Assembly: GCA_963925605.1 (NCBI GenBank)
Contig: CAWURY010000013.1
Coordinates: 1 to 32,884, forward strand
Reading direction: 5' to 3'
Source: Porticoccus sp963925605
GTDB lineage: Bacteria > Pseudomonadota > Gammaproteobacteria > Pseudomonadales > Porticoccaceae
DNA length: 32,884 nucleotides
Part shown: one piece after another, positions 8,849 to 16,320 of the stretch
How positions within the stretch are numbered: position 1 is the stretch's first letter
How the letters are laid out: every line of letters starts with the position of its first letter
Notes under the pieces: generated by a model
Told to the model about the DNA's origin: nothing
The model's input: the letters and a program-made list of their open reading frames with translations, nothing else
Database searches by the model: none
Translations under genes and position numbers: made by a program

Positions 8849-9571
8849 TTGCTATCTGTCCTTGCCTGCCTTGACTCCTGTAATCTAACTTTTCCTGATC
8901 CAGAAACTGCGCTAGAAGAACCCAATGGTCTTCTAGCCTTCAATGGCAATCTTAGACCAGAAACCCTGTTTAAAGCATATCAGCAAGGAATATTTCCTTG
9001 GTACAAAGAAGGTCAACCAATTCTATGGTGGTCACCAAACCCAAGGTCAGTTATCTACCCGAAAGAAATAAAAATCTCTCGCTCCCTAAAAAAAATTATC
9101 AGGAATTACCCCTGGGAAGTGCGAATCAATAGTGTATTTCAATCTGTTGTAAATCATTGCGCTGCGTCGCGAAGAACTAGCGGTGATGGCACATGGATAA
9201 ATACCGACATGCAAAAATCTTACTTAGATTTACATTTATTGGGTTTTGCTCATTCGCTTGAAATTTGGCTAGAAAATGATCTAGTTGGCGGTCTATATGG
9301 AGTGCTTGTAGGTGATGTATTTTGTGGCGAATCCATGTTCAGCTTAAAGCCAAATGCATCAAAAATAGCTCTAGTTCAGCTTGCTCTTTTAATGCAAAAA
9401 TTTACACAAGAAGGACTGATTGACTGTCAGATACCAAACGGTCATTTGGCATCCATGGGCAGTGTAGACTTACCACGAAAAGAGTTTCTCTTAAAATTAG
9501 AAATTTTACGAAACAATCCAAGCTTTTGGCCTAGCCAATGGCAGTGTATAATAGACCTAAACCATACTTAA
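8849..9571 (+). CDS. aat: Leucyl/phenylalanyl-tRNA--protein transferase
   Basis: Adds Leu or Phe to proteins with N-terminal Lys or Arg, creating ClpS-ClpAP degrons. The 240 residues carry the Aat signature: EPNGLLAFNGNLRPETL, YQQGIFPWYKEGQPILWWSPNPR, GTWI-type GDGTWINTDM, HSLEIWLENDLVGGLYG and FCGESMF. The start is TTG at 8849, 5 nt after the trxB stop; it is the first possible start in frame after an upstream TGA at 8828, and it places the N terminus within two residues of E. coli Aat. No clear Shine-Dalgarno is visible, so coupling to trxB translation is likely. Confidence 0.94.
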   Translation: MLSVLACLDSCNLTFPDPETALEEPNGLLAFNGNLRPETLFKAYQQGIFPWYKEGQPILWWSPNPRSVIYPKEIKISRSLKKIIRNYPWEVRINSVFQSVVNHCAASRRTSGDGTWINTDMQKSYLDLHLLGFAHSLEIWLENDLVGGLYGVLVGDVFCGESMFSLKPNASKIALVQLALLMQKFTQEGLIDCQIPNGHLASMGSVDLPRKEFLLKLEILRNNPSFWPSQWQCIIDLNHT

Positions 9572-9601
9572 AAAAATTTTAACTGTGATTAAAATACTAT
9601 T

Positions 9602-10357
9602 ATGTCGCGCGAAATAACACCAGATATACGAAAAATAAGGTTATTTTTAACTGATCCGCATCCATGTAGTTATCTACCAGGTAATGAAGCAACGACTGCA
9701 TTTATTGCTGCTGCTGACTTAAACCTGGAGGTAAACTCACATATCGAAGTAAATCCACAGTTTTATTCTCAACTTTCAGACATGGGGTTTCGTCGAAGCG
9801 GTCAGTATTTTTATGCGCCAAGATGTCAAACATGTAATGCCTGCATATCTGCAAGATTAGTAGTCAGAGAATTCAAACCCAGCCGCCAACAACAGCGCTG
9901 CAGTTCTCGCAACAAGGACTTAAGCGTTTTGATATCAACGCAGATTGATGAGCAGGAACACTACCCTTTATACAAGCGATATATAAACACAAGGCATGCA
10001 GATGGAGACATGTTTCCACCTCATCTGAATCAGTTTAGGGATTTTATAGGTAATCTGCGAGAATACAGTAGGATAATAGAGGTTAGGTGTGGCGATGAGT
10101 TAATTTCTGCAGGTGTTGTCGACATCCTGGAAGATGGCTTATCTGCAATTTATACCTATTATTCCACAGAACCTCAGCACAAAAAGAGAAGCTTAGGTGC
10201 TTTTACTATTTTATCTGAGATTATACTAGCAAGAGAGATGGAGCTATCTTATCTCTACTTGGGTTATTGGATTAAAGATAGCCCTAAAATGGCATATAAA
10301 TCTAACTATCGACCCCTGGAAATACTTAAAGACCGCCAATGGACTCTGCTTGTTTGA
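9602..10357 (+). CDS. bpt: Aspartate/glutamate leucyltransferase (Bpt)
   Basis: Transfers Leu from Leu-tRNA to N-terminal Asp or Glu, giving secondary N-degrons for ClpS; formerly annotated as arginyl-tRNA--protein transferase (ate). The 251 residues show the family features: PCSYLPG near 21-27, the GQYFYAPRC block, and clustered cysteines at 75, 78 and 81 in RCQTCNAC, followed by ISAR. C-terminal features are SAIYTYYSTEP and the YLGYWIKDSPKMAYKSNYRPLE stretch. It follows aat by 30 nt. E. coli lacks this enzyme while Vibrio and Pseudomonas have it. The ATG lacks an obvious ribosome site. Confidence 0.93.
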   Translation: MSREITPDIRKIRLFLTDPHPCSYLPGNEATTAFIAAADLNLEVNSHIEVNPQFYSQLSDMGFRRSGQYFYAPRCQTCNACISARLVVREFKPSRQQQRCSSRNKDLSVLISTQIDEQEHYPLYKRYINTRHADGDMFPPHLNQFRDFIGNLREYSRIIEVRCGDELISAGVVDILEDGLSAIYTYYSTEPQHKKRSLGAFTILSEIILAREMELSYLYLGYWIKDSPKMAYKSNYRPLEILKDRQWTLLV

Positions 10358-10381
10358 CTTTGTGGTTTTTTCAGGCAGAAT
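10354..10381 (+). promoter_or_regulatory. Possible infA promoter
   Basis: TTGACT (10354-10359) and CAGAAT (10376-10381) are separated by 16 nt, a fair sigma-70 match. They overlap the bpt stop codon and lie about 35 nt before infA. This would give IF-1 its own transcript. The -10 matches only four of six positions. Confidence 0.33.
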
Positions 10382-10416
10382 GCGGCTCATTTGTGAGATT
10401 GGAGATAACATAAATT

Positions 10417-10635
10417 ATGTCAAAAGAAGAACAAATAGAGATGGAGGGAGAGGTGATTGACACGCTTCCTAATACAACCTTCCGAGTAAAGCTTGAAAAT
10501 GGCCATGTGGTCCTTGCGCACATATCTGGGAAAATGCGCAAAAATTACATTCGCATACTCACCGGAGACAAAGTGAAAGTTGAGCTGACGCCCTATGATT
10601 TATCAAAGGGTCGCATAACTTACAGGGCAAGATAA
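10417..10635 (+). CDS. infA: Translation initiation factor IF-1
   Basis: Binds the ribosomal A site of the 30S subunit during initiation. The 72 residues are a single OB fold typical of IF-1 (72 in E. coli): EEQIEMEGEVIDTLPN, FRVKLENGHVVLAHISGKMRKNYIRI, TGDKVKVELTPYDLSKGRITYR. A GGAG lies at 10401-10404, 12 nt before the ATG. It is the last gene of the trxB-aat-bpt-infA run and converges with clpA, whose stop is 26 nt away. Confidence 0.97.
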   Translation: MSKEEQIEMEGEVIDTLPNTTFRVKLENGHVVLAHISGKMRKNYIRILTGDKVKVELTPYDLSKGRITYRAR

Positions 10636-10636
10636 C

Positions 10637-10653
10637 AACACAAACCGTGTGTT
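10637..10653 (+). terminator. Weak hairpin between infA and clpA
   Basis: AACACA and TGTGTT form a 6-bp stem with a 5-nt loop right after the infA stop, followed by a T-rich ATTGTTGTTT. It is the only terminator candidate between the convergent infA and clpA genes; the stem is weak and the T-run is interrupted. Confidence 0.3.
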
Positions 10654-10661
10654 ATTGTTGT

Positions 10662-12932
10662 TTATATGACTAATGCCTCAGCTTCTAACTCAATACCGAC
10701 GCGGATTTCATCATCCTCAATAGTGATTTTGACCACGCCCCCGCCAACAAGGCTTCCAAACAAAATCTGCTCGGCAAGTGGTTTTTTGATTTTTTCAAGA
10801 ATAAGTCTTTGCATGGGGCGCGCGCCCATCTTTTCATCATAACCATTGATCGCAAGCCATTTTCTAGCACTTTCGTCTACATCTAACACAACACGCTTAT
10901 CATCCAATTGTTGCTGCAATTGACATAAAAACTTATCTACCACTGTACTTACGACATCAAGATCCAAGGGGTGAAATTGAATAATACCGTCTAAGCGATT
11001 ACGAAATTCAGGAGTAAACACATTCTTTAATGCTTCCATACCATCAGTTTTGTGATCTTGGTTCGTGAAGCCCATAGAGGCCCGGCTCATCTCTTGCGAG
11101 CCAGCATTGGTAGTCATAATTAACACGACATTCCTAAAGTCAGCTTTACGTCCATTGTTATCTGTTAGAGTCCCATGATCCATAACCTGAAGAAGCAAGT
11201 TAAACACTTCAGGGTGAGCTTTTTCTATCTCATCGAGCAATATCACTGCATAGGGGTTCTGGGTGACAGCGTCTGTCAGCAGGCCTCCTTGGTCGAATCC
11301 TACGTAGCCTGGAGGAGCACCAATCAGTCTCGACACAGTATGGCGCTCCATATATTCAGACATATCAAATCTGAGCAATTCAATGCCCATAACTTCAGAT
11401 AATTGCTTGGATAGCTCTGTCTTACCGACCCCTGTAGGGCCAGCAAATAAGAATGATCCAATGGGTTTTCCTCCATCCCTGAGGCCGGCACGGGACAGCT
11501 TGATGGCGGTAGTCAAAGCCGAAATTGCCTCATTTTGCCCAAAGACTACCATTTTTAAATTTTCCTCAAGATTTCTCAATTGCAACTTATCCGAGGAAGA
11601 TATACTTTTAGCTGGTATTCTTGCAATTTTCGAAACGATCATTTCGATGTCTGCAACACTAATCAATTTTTTTCGTTTTGATGACGGTAATAACTGCTGA
11701 TAAGCACCAGCTTCATCTATTACATCAATAGCTTTATCTGGCAAATATCTATCCGTTATATGGCGTGAAGAAAGTACTACAGCTGTCTTAAGTGCAGCCT
11801 GAGAAAATCGTAATTGATGATGATCTTCAAATTTTGACTTCAGTCCTTTAAGAATTTCTATAGTTTCTTCAACGGTAGGTTCTGGAACATCTATTTTTTG
11901 AAAACGTCTAGACAGAGCCCTGTCCTTCTCAAAAATTCCCCTATATTCCTGATAGGTTGTAGATCCTATGCAACGTATTTGACCTGATGTAAGTATAGGT
12001 TTTAATAAATTTGCGGCATCCATTACCCCGCCAGAAGCTGAACCAGCTCCAATAATAGTGTGGATTTCATCAATAAAGAGAATCGCGCCTTCCTTTTTCT
12101 TTAGCTCAGCAAGAACACCTTTAAAGCGTTTCTCGAAATCTCCACGATATTTAGTGCCTGCAAGCAAATCTCCTAGATCTAGAGAGTACACAACTGAATT
12201 AGCAAGAATATCAGCGACATTCCCATCTACGATCATTTTTGCTAAGCCTTCAGCAATGGCTGTTTTGCCAACCCCTGCCTCACCTACTAATAATGGATTA
12301 TTTTTACGACGACGAGCTAGGATTTGCGAGACCCTCTCAATTTCGTGACCTCGGCCTATGAGAGGGTCTATATTTCCTTGCTGGGCCTGAATATTTAGAT
12401 TTGTCGTAAACTGATCCAGGAAGCTGGGGTTTTTTATACTTTCAGGCTGAAGACTATCGTCCACATCAGTAGTATCAAGAAAATCTTCAGATTGGTCCGC
12501 ATGACCAGGCACTCCATGGGATATGACATTAACTACATCAATTCTAGTTATGTTTTGCGCATGTAAAAAATAGACTGACTGACTCTCCTGCTCACTAAAA
12601 ATAGCCACGAGAACATTACACCCATCTACTTCTTTATTACCTGATGACTGAACATGAAAAACAGCACGCTGCAATACACGCTGGAATCCTAATGTTGGGC
12701 GAACAGATTGATCTTCATGGGCTGAAGACATCAAGGGCGTGGAGTCGATAAATTCCTCAAGATCTCTTTTTAAGACTGCTATATCAGCACCGCAGGATTG
12801 CAAGACGCCAACTGCTGATTCATTTTCAAGCAAAGCCAGAAATAAATGCTCAACAGTCATAAACTCATGACGTTTTTCTGTTGCAGATCTAAAAGCATCA
12901 TTCAGTGTTAGCTCTAATTCTTTACTTAGCAT
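10662..12932 (-). CDS. clpA: ATP-dependent Clp protease ATP-binding subunit ClpA
   Basis: Hexameric AAA+ unfoldase that feeds ClpP and, with ClpS, degrades N-degron proteins. An N domain (RHEFMTVEHLFLALLENE) comes first, then two AAA+ modules: D1 with Walker A GEAGVGKTAIAEG and ILFIDEIHTIIGAG, and D2 with GPTGVGKTELSK and VILLDEIEKAHPEVFNLLLQ. The C terminus keeps the GYDEKMGARPMQRL sensor region. The open frame begins at 12944, but I chose the ATG at 12932. It has GGGGA 5 nt upstream and matches the E. coli N terminus (MLSKELELTLN against MLNQELELSLN), giving 756 residues. It follows clpS by 22 nt. Confidence 0.96.
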   Translation of the reverse strand: MLSKELELTLNDAFRSATEKRHEFMTVEHLFLALLENESAVGVLQSCGADIAVLKRDLEEFIDSTPLMSSAHEDQSVRPTLGFQRVLQRAVFHVQSSGNKEVDGCNVLVAIFSEQESQSVYFLHAQNITRIDVVNVISHGVPGHADQSEDFLDTTDVDDSLQPESIKNPSFLDQFTTNLNIQAQQGNIDPLIGRGHEIERVSQILARRRKNNPLLVGEAGVGKTAIAEGLAKMIVDGNVADILANSVVYSLDLGDLLAGTKYRGDFEKRFKGVLAELKKKEGAILFIDEIHTIIGAGSASGGVMDAANLLKPILTSGQIRCIGSTTYQEYRGIFEKDRALSRRFQKIDVPEPTVEETIEILKGLKSKFEDHHQLRFSQAALKTAVVLSSRHITDRYLPDKAIDVIDEAGAYQQLLPSSKRKKLISVADIEMIVSKIARIPAKSISSSDKLQLRNLEENLKMVVFGQNEAISALTTAIKLSRAGLRDGGKPIGSFLFAGPTGVGKTELSKQLSEVMGIELLRFDMSEYMERHTVSRLIGAPPGYVGFDQGGLLTDAVTQNPYAVILLDEIEKAHPEVFNLLLQVMDHGTLTDNNGRKADFRNVVLIMTTNAGSQEMSRASMGFTNQDHKTDGMEALKNVFTPEFRNRLDGIIQFHPLDLDVVSTVVDKFLCQLQQQLDDKRVVLDVDESARKWLAINGYDEKMGARPMQRLILEKIKKPLAEQILFGSLVGGGVVKITIEDDEIRVGIELEAEALVI

Positions 12933-12937
12933 GAAAA

Positions 12938-12942
12938 TCCCC
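12938..12942 (-). promoter_or_regulatory. Ribosome binding site deciding the clpA start
   Basis: GGGGA on the minus strand lies 5 nt before the ATG at 12932. The other in-frame ATG at 12944 has no purine-rich site at the right distance, so translation most likely begins at 12932. Confidence 0.6.
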
Positions 12943-12954
12943 ATCTTTTATTTT

Positions 12955-13308
12955 TTAACTAGATTCATCATCTATTGGTTCTATTTCGCAGCGTAGTGGG
13001 TGCTCATGGGCTCTAGCATACTCTCTGGTCTGCTGGGATTTTGTTTCAGCTATATCACGAATATATATACCGCAAACCGCCTTACCTTGAGTATGCACCC
13101 TTAGCATTACCCTTGTCGCATTGTCATAGCCCATACCAAAGATCAACCCCAAAAGGGATATAACAAACTCCATCGGAGTATAGTCGTCATTAAATATGAT
13201 CACCCTATAGAGAGGTGGTTTCTTTAACTTCGGTTTTAACTCTTCAAGAGTAACGACGCTATCGCCACCCCACTCCGAGTCCTGATCATTAGAACCAAGA
13301 TTTATCAT
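12955..13308 (-). CDS. clpS: ClpAP adaptor protein ClpS
   Basis: Recognises N-terminal Leu, Phe, Tyr and Trp and delivers the protein to ClpA. The 117 residues contain the conserved KKPPLYRVIIFNDDYTPMEFV segment, whose Asn-Asp-Asp binds the alpha-amino group, the RVHTQGKAVCG segment with the pocket histidine, and the ARAHEHPLRCEIEP tail. The N-terminal 28 residues are acidic and low in conservation, as is usual for the flexible ClpS arm. It precedes clpA as an operon. With Aat and Bpt nearby, the leucylation branches and the adaptor are all encoded here. Confidence 0.95.
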   Translation of the reverse strand: MINLGSNDQDSEWGGDSVVTLEELKPKLKKPPLYRVIIFNDDYTPMEFVISLLGLIFGMGYDNATRVMLRVHTQGKAVCGIYIRDIAETKSQQTREYARAHEHPLRCEIEPIDDESS

Positions 13309-13691
13309 AAAAAATTATTCATATGCGTAAAAATTTAATGTTACTTTTGGCTCACCTCGTGGTGACGTCCACGCAGGATTTACTTCAACTTCACATATCT
13401 TGTATTTAGTCACAGCAGGTTAAAATAATCAATCTAAGTCTATTTTGTACAAAAATACTGTTTCGTTTATATTAGGTGATAACTAGTAAATTTCAAGCCA
13501 AGCACTATTAAATTTTAAATATATTATTTTTTAATAAACAATCAAGCTATAGCCAACATTACCCGCGTGTATCGAGATGATTTTGCCTTATGTTTATCCA
13601 AAAACTGCAAGCTATCTCAATAAGATACTGGTATATAAAAAATATAATTTTTTTTTCAGTACTTTATTTCAGTACTTTAATGGATATTAAC
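13309..13691. other. Long non-coding gap between clpS and rluE
   Basis: About 380 nt of AT-rich sequence with no supported gene on either strand. It serves as the divergent control region of clpS and rluE. It contains two overlapping, mutually exclusive 5-bp hairpins at 13352-13365 (TCACC/GGTGA) and 13358-13373 (CGTGG/CCACG) in the clpS leader, and a 13-bp tandem repeat just before rluE. In Pseudomonas cspD and icd lie between clpS and this block; neither is recognisable here. Confidence 0.5.
13654..13679 (+). repeat. 13-bp tandem duplication before rluE
   Basis: TTTCAGTACTTTA occurs twice in exact tandem (13654-13666 and 13667-13679), ending 12 nt before the chosen rluE start. Because 13 is not a multiple of three, the copy number changes which upstream start codons are in frame with rluE. 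Confidence 0.85.
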
Positions 13692-14246
13692 ATGATCGAT
13701 CTTATACTTTTTAATAAACCATATGGAGTTTTAAGTCAATTCTCTGAAAATGACGGACATCTGGGGCTTAAAAGCTACATAGACATTCCTAATATCTACC
13801 CAATGGGTAGACTTGATCGTGACTCTGAAGGTCTTTTGCTGCTTTCAAGTAGCGGACCATTAACAGCGCGTATTTCAAATCCAAAATACAAAATGGAAAA
13901 AACCTATCTAGTCCAGGTTGAAGGTACGATTACACCAGCCGCAACTAAAATACTGACGGCAGGGGTTATACTTAATGATGGAATAACGCGTCCAGCAAAA
14001 ATAAAAATAATAAATGAACCCATAGTTTGGCCAAGAAAACCAGCTATTCGAAATAGGCCAAGCCTAACAACTAGCTGGATAGAGCTTCGCATCAAAGAAG
14101 GCAGAAATCGACAAATCAGAAGAATGACTGCATCCGTAGGCTTTCCGACCCTCCGGCTAATTCGTAGTGCAATTGGGCCATGGCAGCTGGGAGATATACT
14201 TCCTGGCGAATATCTCTGCCAAAAAACACACCTACCTCACGTATAA
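13692..14246 (+). CDS. rluE: 23S rRNA pseudouridine(2457) synthase RluE
   Basis: Isomerises uridine 2457 of 23S rRNA (E. coli numbering). Family features of RsuA-type synthases: LFNKPYGVLSQF at the N terminus, MGRLDRDSEGLLLLSS with the catalytic aspartate, then RIKEGRNRQIRRMTASVGFPTLRLIRSAIG. The residues after LFNKPY follow E. coli RluE closely (TSWIELRI, WPRKPAIRNRPS). The frame is open back to 13590, but that extension is hydrophobic, unlike RluE, and crosses a tandem repeat. ATG 13692 has a GGA 7 nt upstream and starts just before the first conserved motif; ATG 13680 is an alternative. The chosen start gives 184 residues, with no separate S4 domain. Confidence 0.88.
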   Translation: MIDLILFNKPYGVLSQFSENDGHLGLKSYIDIPNIYPMGRLDRDSEGLLLLSSSGPLTARISNPKYKMEKTYLVQVEGTITPAATKILTAGVILNDGITRPAKIKIINEPIVWPRKPAIRNRPSLTTSWIELRIKEGRNRQIRRMTASVGFPTLRLIRSAIGPWQLGDILPGEYLCQKTHLPHV

Positions 14247-14325
14247 TAAATACCCATAGGGCCTGCGCGTCATCAGAAGAAATATGAAGCCATCAGAGCG
14301 TATTAATTGGATTTACTGCTAACCC

Positions 14326-15498
14326 ATGGGTAGAATCATCAAGCTTATGCCTACCTTTAAGAAAAAAACTACTCTCAGCGCTCAGACTGCAAAAACGAAA
14401 GTGATTGTCGGAATGTCTGGCGGCGTCGATTCTTCTGTCGCAGCGCTGTTGCTCAAGCAACAAGGCTATGTTGTAGAAGGCTTGTTTATGAAGAACTGGG
14501 ACGAAGATGATGGAACCGAATACTGTACCGCCCAACAAGACATGTCTGATGCCCAATCTGTAGCAGATATGCTAGAAATTCCTCTTCATAGTGTAAATTT
14601 TGCATCTGAATACTGGGATAATGTATTTGAAAATTTTTTACAAGAATACAAGAGTGGCAGAACGCCCAATCCTGATATTTTATGCAATAGAGAAATTAAA
14701 TTTAAAACATTTCTTGATTATGCTGAGATATTGGGCGGCGATTGCATAGCCACAGGGCATTATGCGCGAACATCAATAAGAAATGGGCGCACCTATCTTT
14801 TGAAAGGAATAGATGACAGCAAAGATCAAAGTTATTTTTTGCATGCGGTAGATGAGGTTGCATTCTCTCGCACCCTTTTTCCTATTGGAGAAATGGAAAA
14901 GACTGAAGTTAGAAAAATAGCCGAAGAGCGCGGTCTCATAACAGCAAAGAAAAAAGATTCAACTGGAATTTGTTTTATTGGTGAAAGAAGGTTTAAGGAT
15001 TTCTTGGAACAATACCTACCTGCACAGTTGGGTAATATTGAATCGTCTGATGGCAAGATTATTGGCCAACACTCCGGTTTAATGTACTACACATTAGGAC
15101 AAAGGCAAGGTTTGGGTATTGGTGGACTGAAAACTTCAGACGACAGTCCTTGGTACGTGATTGGAAAAGACTTATCCCGCAATACACTCATTGCAGCTCA
15201 AGGGGCAGATCATCCGTTACTTTTCTCTGACAACCTGAGAGTATCCGAATTGCACTGGATTAACGGACTACCTGAAGAAATAATCAAAAATGAAAACATA
15301 GAGTTTTCCTGTCAAGCAAAGACTCGATATCGCCAAGATGACCAGACATGCCAGGTAATAAAAACAGAAAGTGGCTATTTAATTAAATTTAATGCCCCTC
15401 AGAGATCCTTGACACCAGGTCAATCGGTGGTGCTTTACCGAGATAGTGTATGTCTTGGCGGAGGCGTCATCGAAGAAGCCTGGAAAAATGAAAATTAA
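14326..15498 (+). CDS. mnmA: tRNA-specific 2-thiouridylase MnmA
   Basis: Puts sulfur on C2 of U34 in tRNA for Lys, Glu and Gln, using persulfide relayed by the Tus system. The 390 residues contain the PP-loop VIVGMSGGVDSSVAALLL that adenylates U34, LFMKNWDEDDGTEYC, the catalytic cysteine Cys120 in NPDILCNREIKF, and the second catalytic cysteine Cys216 in STGICFIGER. A C-terminal barrel ends with LTPGQSVVLYRDSVCLGGGVIEEA. The N terminus is about 20 residues longer than E. coli MnmA; ATG 14347 is another possible start, and neither has a strong ribosome site. In E. coli and Pseudomonas a NUDIX gene (nudJ) sits between rluE and mnmA; it is missing here. Confidence 0.95.
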   Translation: MGRIIKLMPTFKKKTTLSAQTAKTKVIVGMSGGVDSSVAALLLKQQGYVVEGLFMKNWDEDDGTEYCTAQQDMSDAQSVADMLEIPLHSVNFASEYWDNVFENFLQEYKSGRTPNPDILCNREIKFKTFLDYAEILGGDCIATGHYARTSIRNGRTYLLKGIDDSKDQSYFLHAVDEVAFSRTLFPIGEMEKTEVRKIAEERGLITAKKKDSTGICFIGERRFKDFLEQYLPAQLGNIESSDGKIIGQHSGLMYYTLGQRQGLGIGGLKTSDDSPWYVIGKDLSRNTLIAAQGADHPLLFSDNLRVSELHWINGLPEEIIKNENIEFSCQAKTRYRQDDQTCQVIKTESGYLIKFNAPQRSLTPGQSVVLYRDSVCLGGGVIEEAWKNEN

Positions 15499-15527
15499 TC
15501 AACAATCATAGAAGCTGATGATACATA

Positions 15528-16172
15528 GTGATATTCAATAAGCCCTCCAAAGATCAACTGCTGGCTTTGTCTGGTGTTTTTCAATCATGCCATTTCGTCA
15601 AACAGCTATCACAGCATGGGCTAGTTTCCGAAAAAGAGCTAAAAATAAGCTTGAAAAGCCTGCTTCACAAGGACCCTAACGATACGCTCGCTATGTTTCG
15701 ATCCCCTGGCAGCTTAGCCATTGGAATTGAATCCATGCAAGACTTCTTAAATTCAAGCCTTGATCTAAAGGCTTCTGAAACACTTCGATACGTCATTGGC
15801 ACAATGCATCTAGCAAAAAAACTTAGGAACAATAAAGTAATGTCTCTTATGGTCAGGCAAAGACTAGATAAATGCATAACCCAAGCAGAATATTTTTCTG
15901 CTACACATTCTAATGTTATAGCCAACATTGCTCAAATCTATCAAGATAGTTTTGGTACCTTAAGTTATAGAATAATTGTACATGGCTGTGTCGACCACCT
16001 AGAGCAAGCAAACATCATTGAGCGTGTCAGATGTTTGCTGTTTTCCGCTATTCGATCAGCAATGCTTTTTCATCAACTTGGAGGGCGAAGACATCATTTA
16101 ATCTTTAATAAAAGATATATTTTAAGCCAATTAAAGACTTTAAATGCGACCCAATATCAAGATGGTGCATGA
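15528..16172 (+). CDS. hflD: High frequency lysogenization protein HflD homologue
   Basis: Helical peripheral inner-membrane protein of about 213 residues in E. coli, where it binds phage lambda CII; its cellular role is not well defined. Here 214 residues, starting at GTG 15528, with typical HflD segments: LALSGVFQSCHFVKQLSQHG, LRYVIGTMHLAKKL, VIANIAQIYQDSFGTL and a C-terminal IRSAMLFHQLGGRRHHLIF. It lies between mnmA and purB, the same position as in E. coli and Pseudomonas, which strengthens the call. The gap to mnmA is 29 nt. Confidence 0.9.
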   Translation: MIFNKPSKDQLLALSGVFQSCHFVKQLSQHGLVSEKELKISLKSLLHKDPNDTLAMFRSPGSLAIGIESMQDFLNSSLDLKASETLRYVIGTMHLAKKLRNNKVMSLMVRQRLDKCITQAEYFSATHSNVIANIAQIYQDSFGTLSYRIIVHGCVDHLEQANIIERVRCLLFSAIRSAMLFHQLGGRRHHLIFNKRYILSQLKTLNATQYQDGA

Positions 16173-16320
16173 AGGCTACCAAATAACAATAATTGCTAGA
16201 ATCGAGGTTAAGGTCACAATGCAATTTCTTCTGCAATAATATGAGAATTATTGTAAGATTTAAATTCTTCAAATTGATCCAACATAAGAAGACCCCTAAA
16301 AAGCCCTACCGGACCTAACA

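Noticed and set aside
13495..13506. AAGCCAAGCACT, also at 30319-30330
   Set aside because: Two copies of a 12-mer 17 kb apart with diverging flanks and no shared gene context. I could not support a repeat family or a regulator site.
13590..13691. Longer rluE start with a hydrophobic leader
   Set aside because: RluE is a cytosolic rRNA enzyme. The leader crosses the 13-bp tandem repeat and has no ribosome site, so it is probably untranslated.
14247..14325. Possible nudJ (NUDIX) remnant between rluE and mnmA
   Set aside because: One frame reads EAIRAY, slightly like a NudJ segment, but the match is too short and is followed by a stop. It is not distinguishable from chance.
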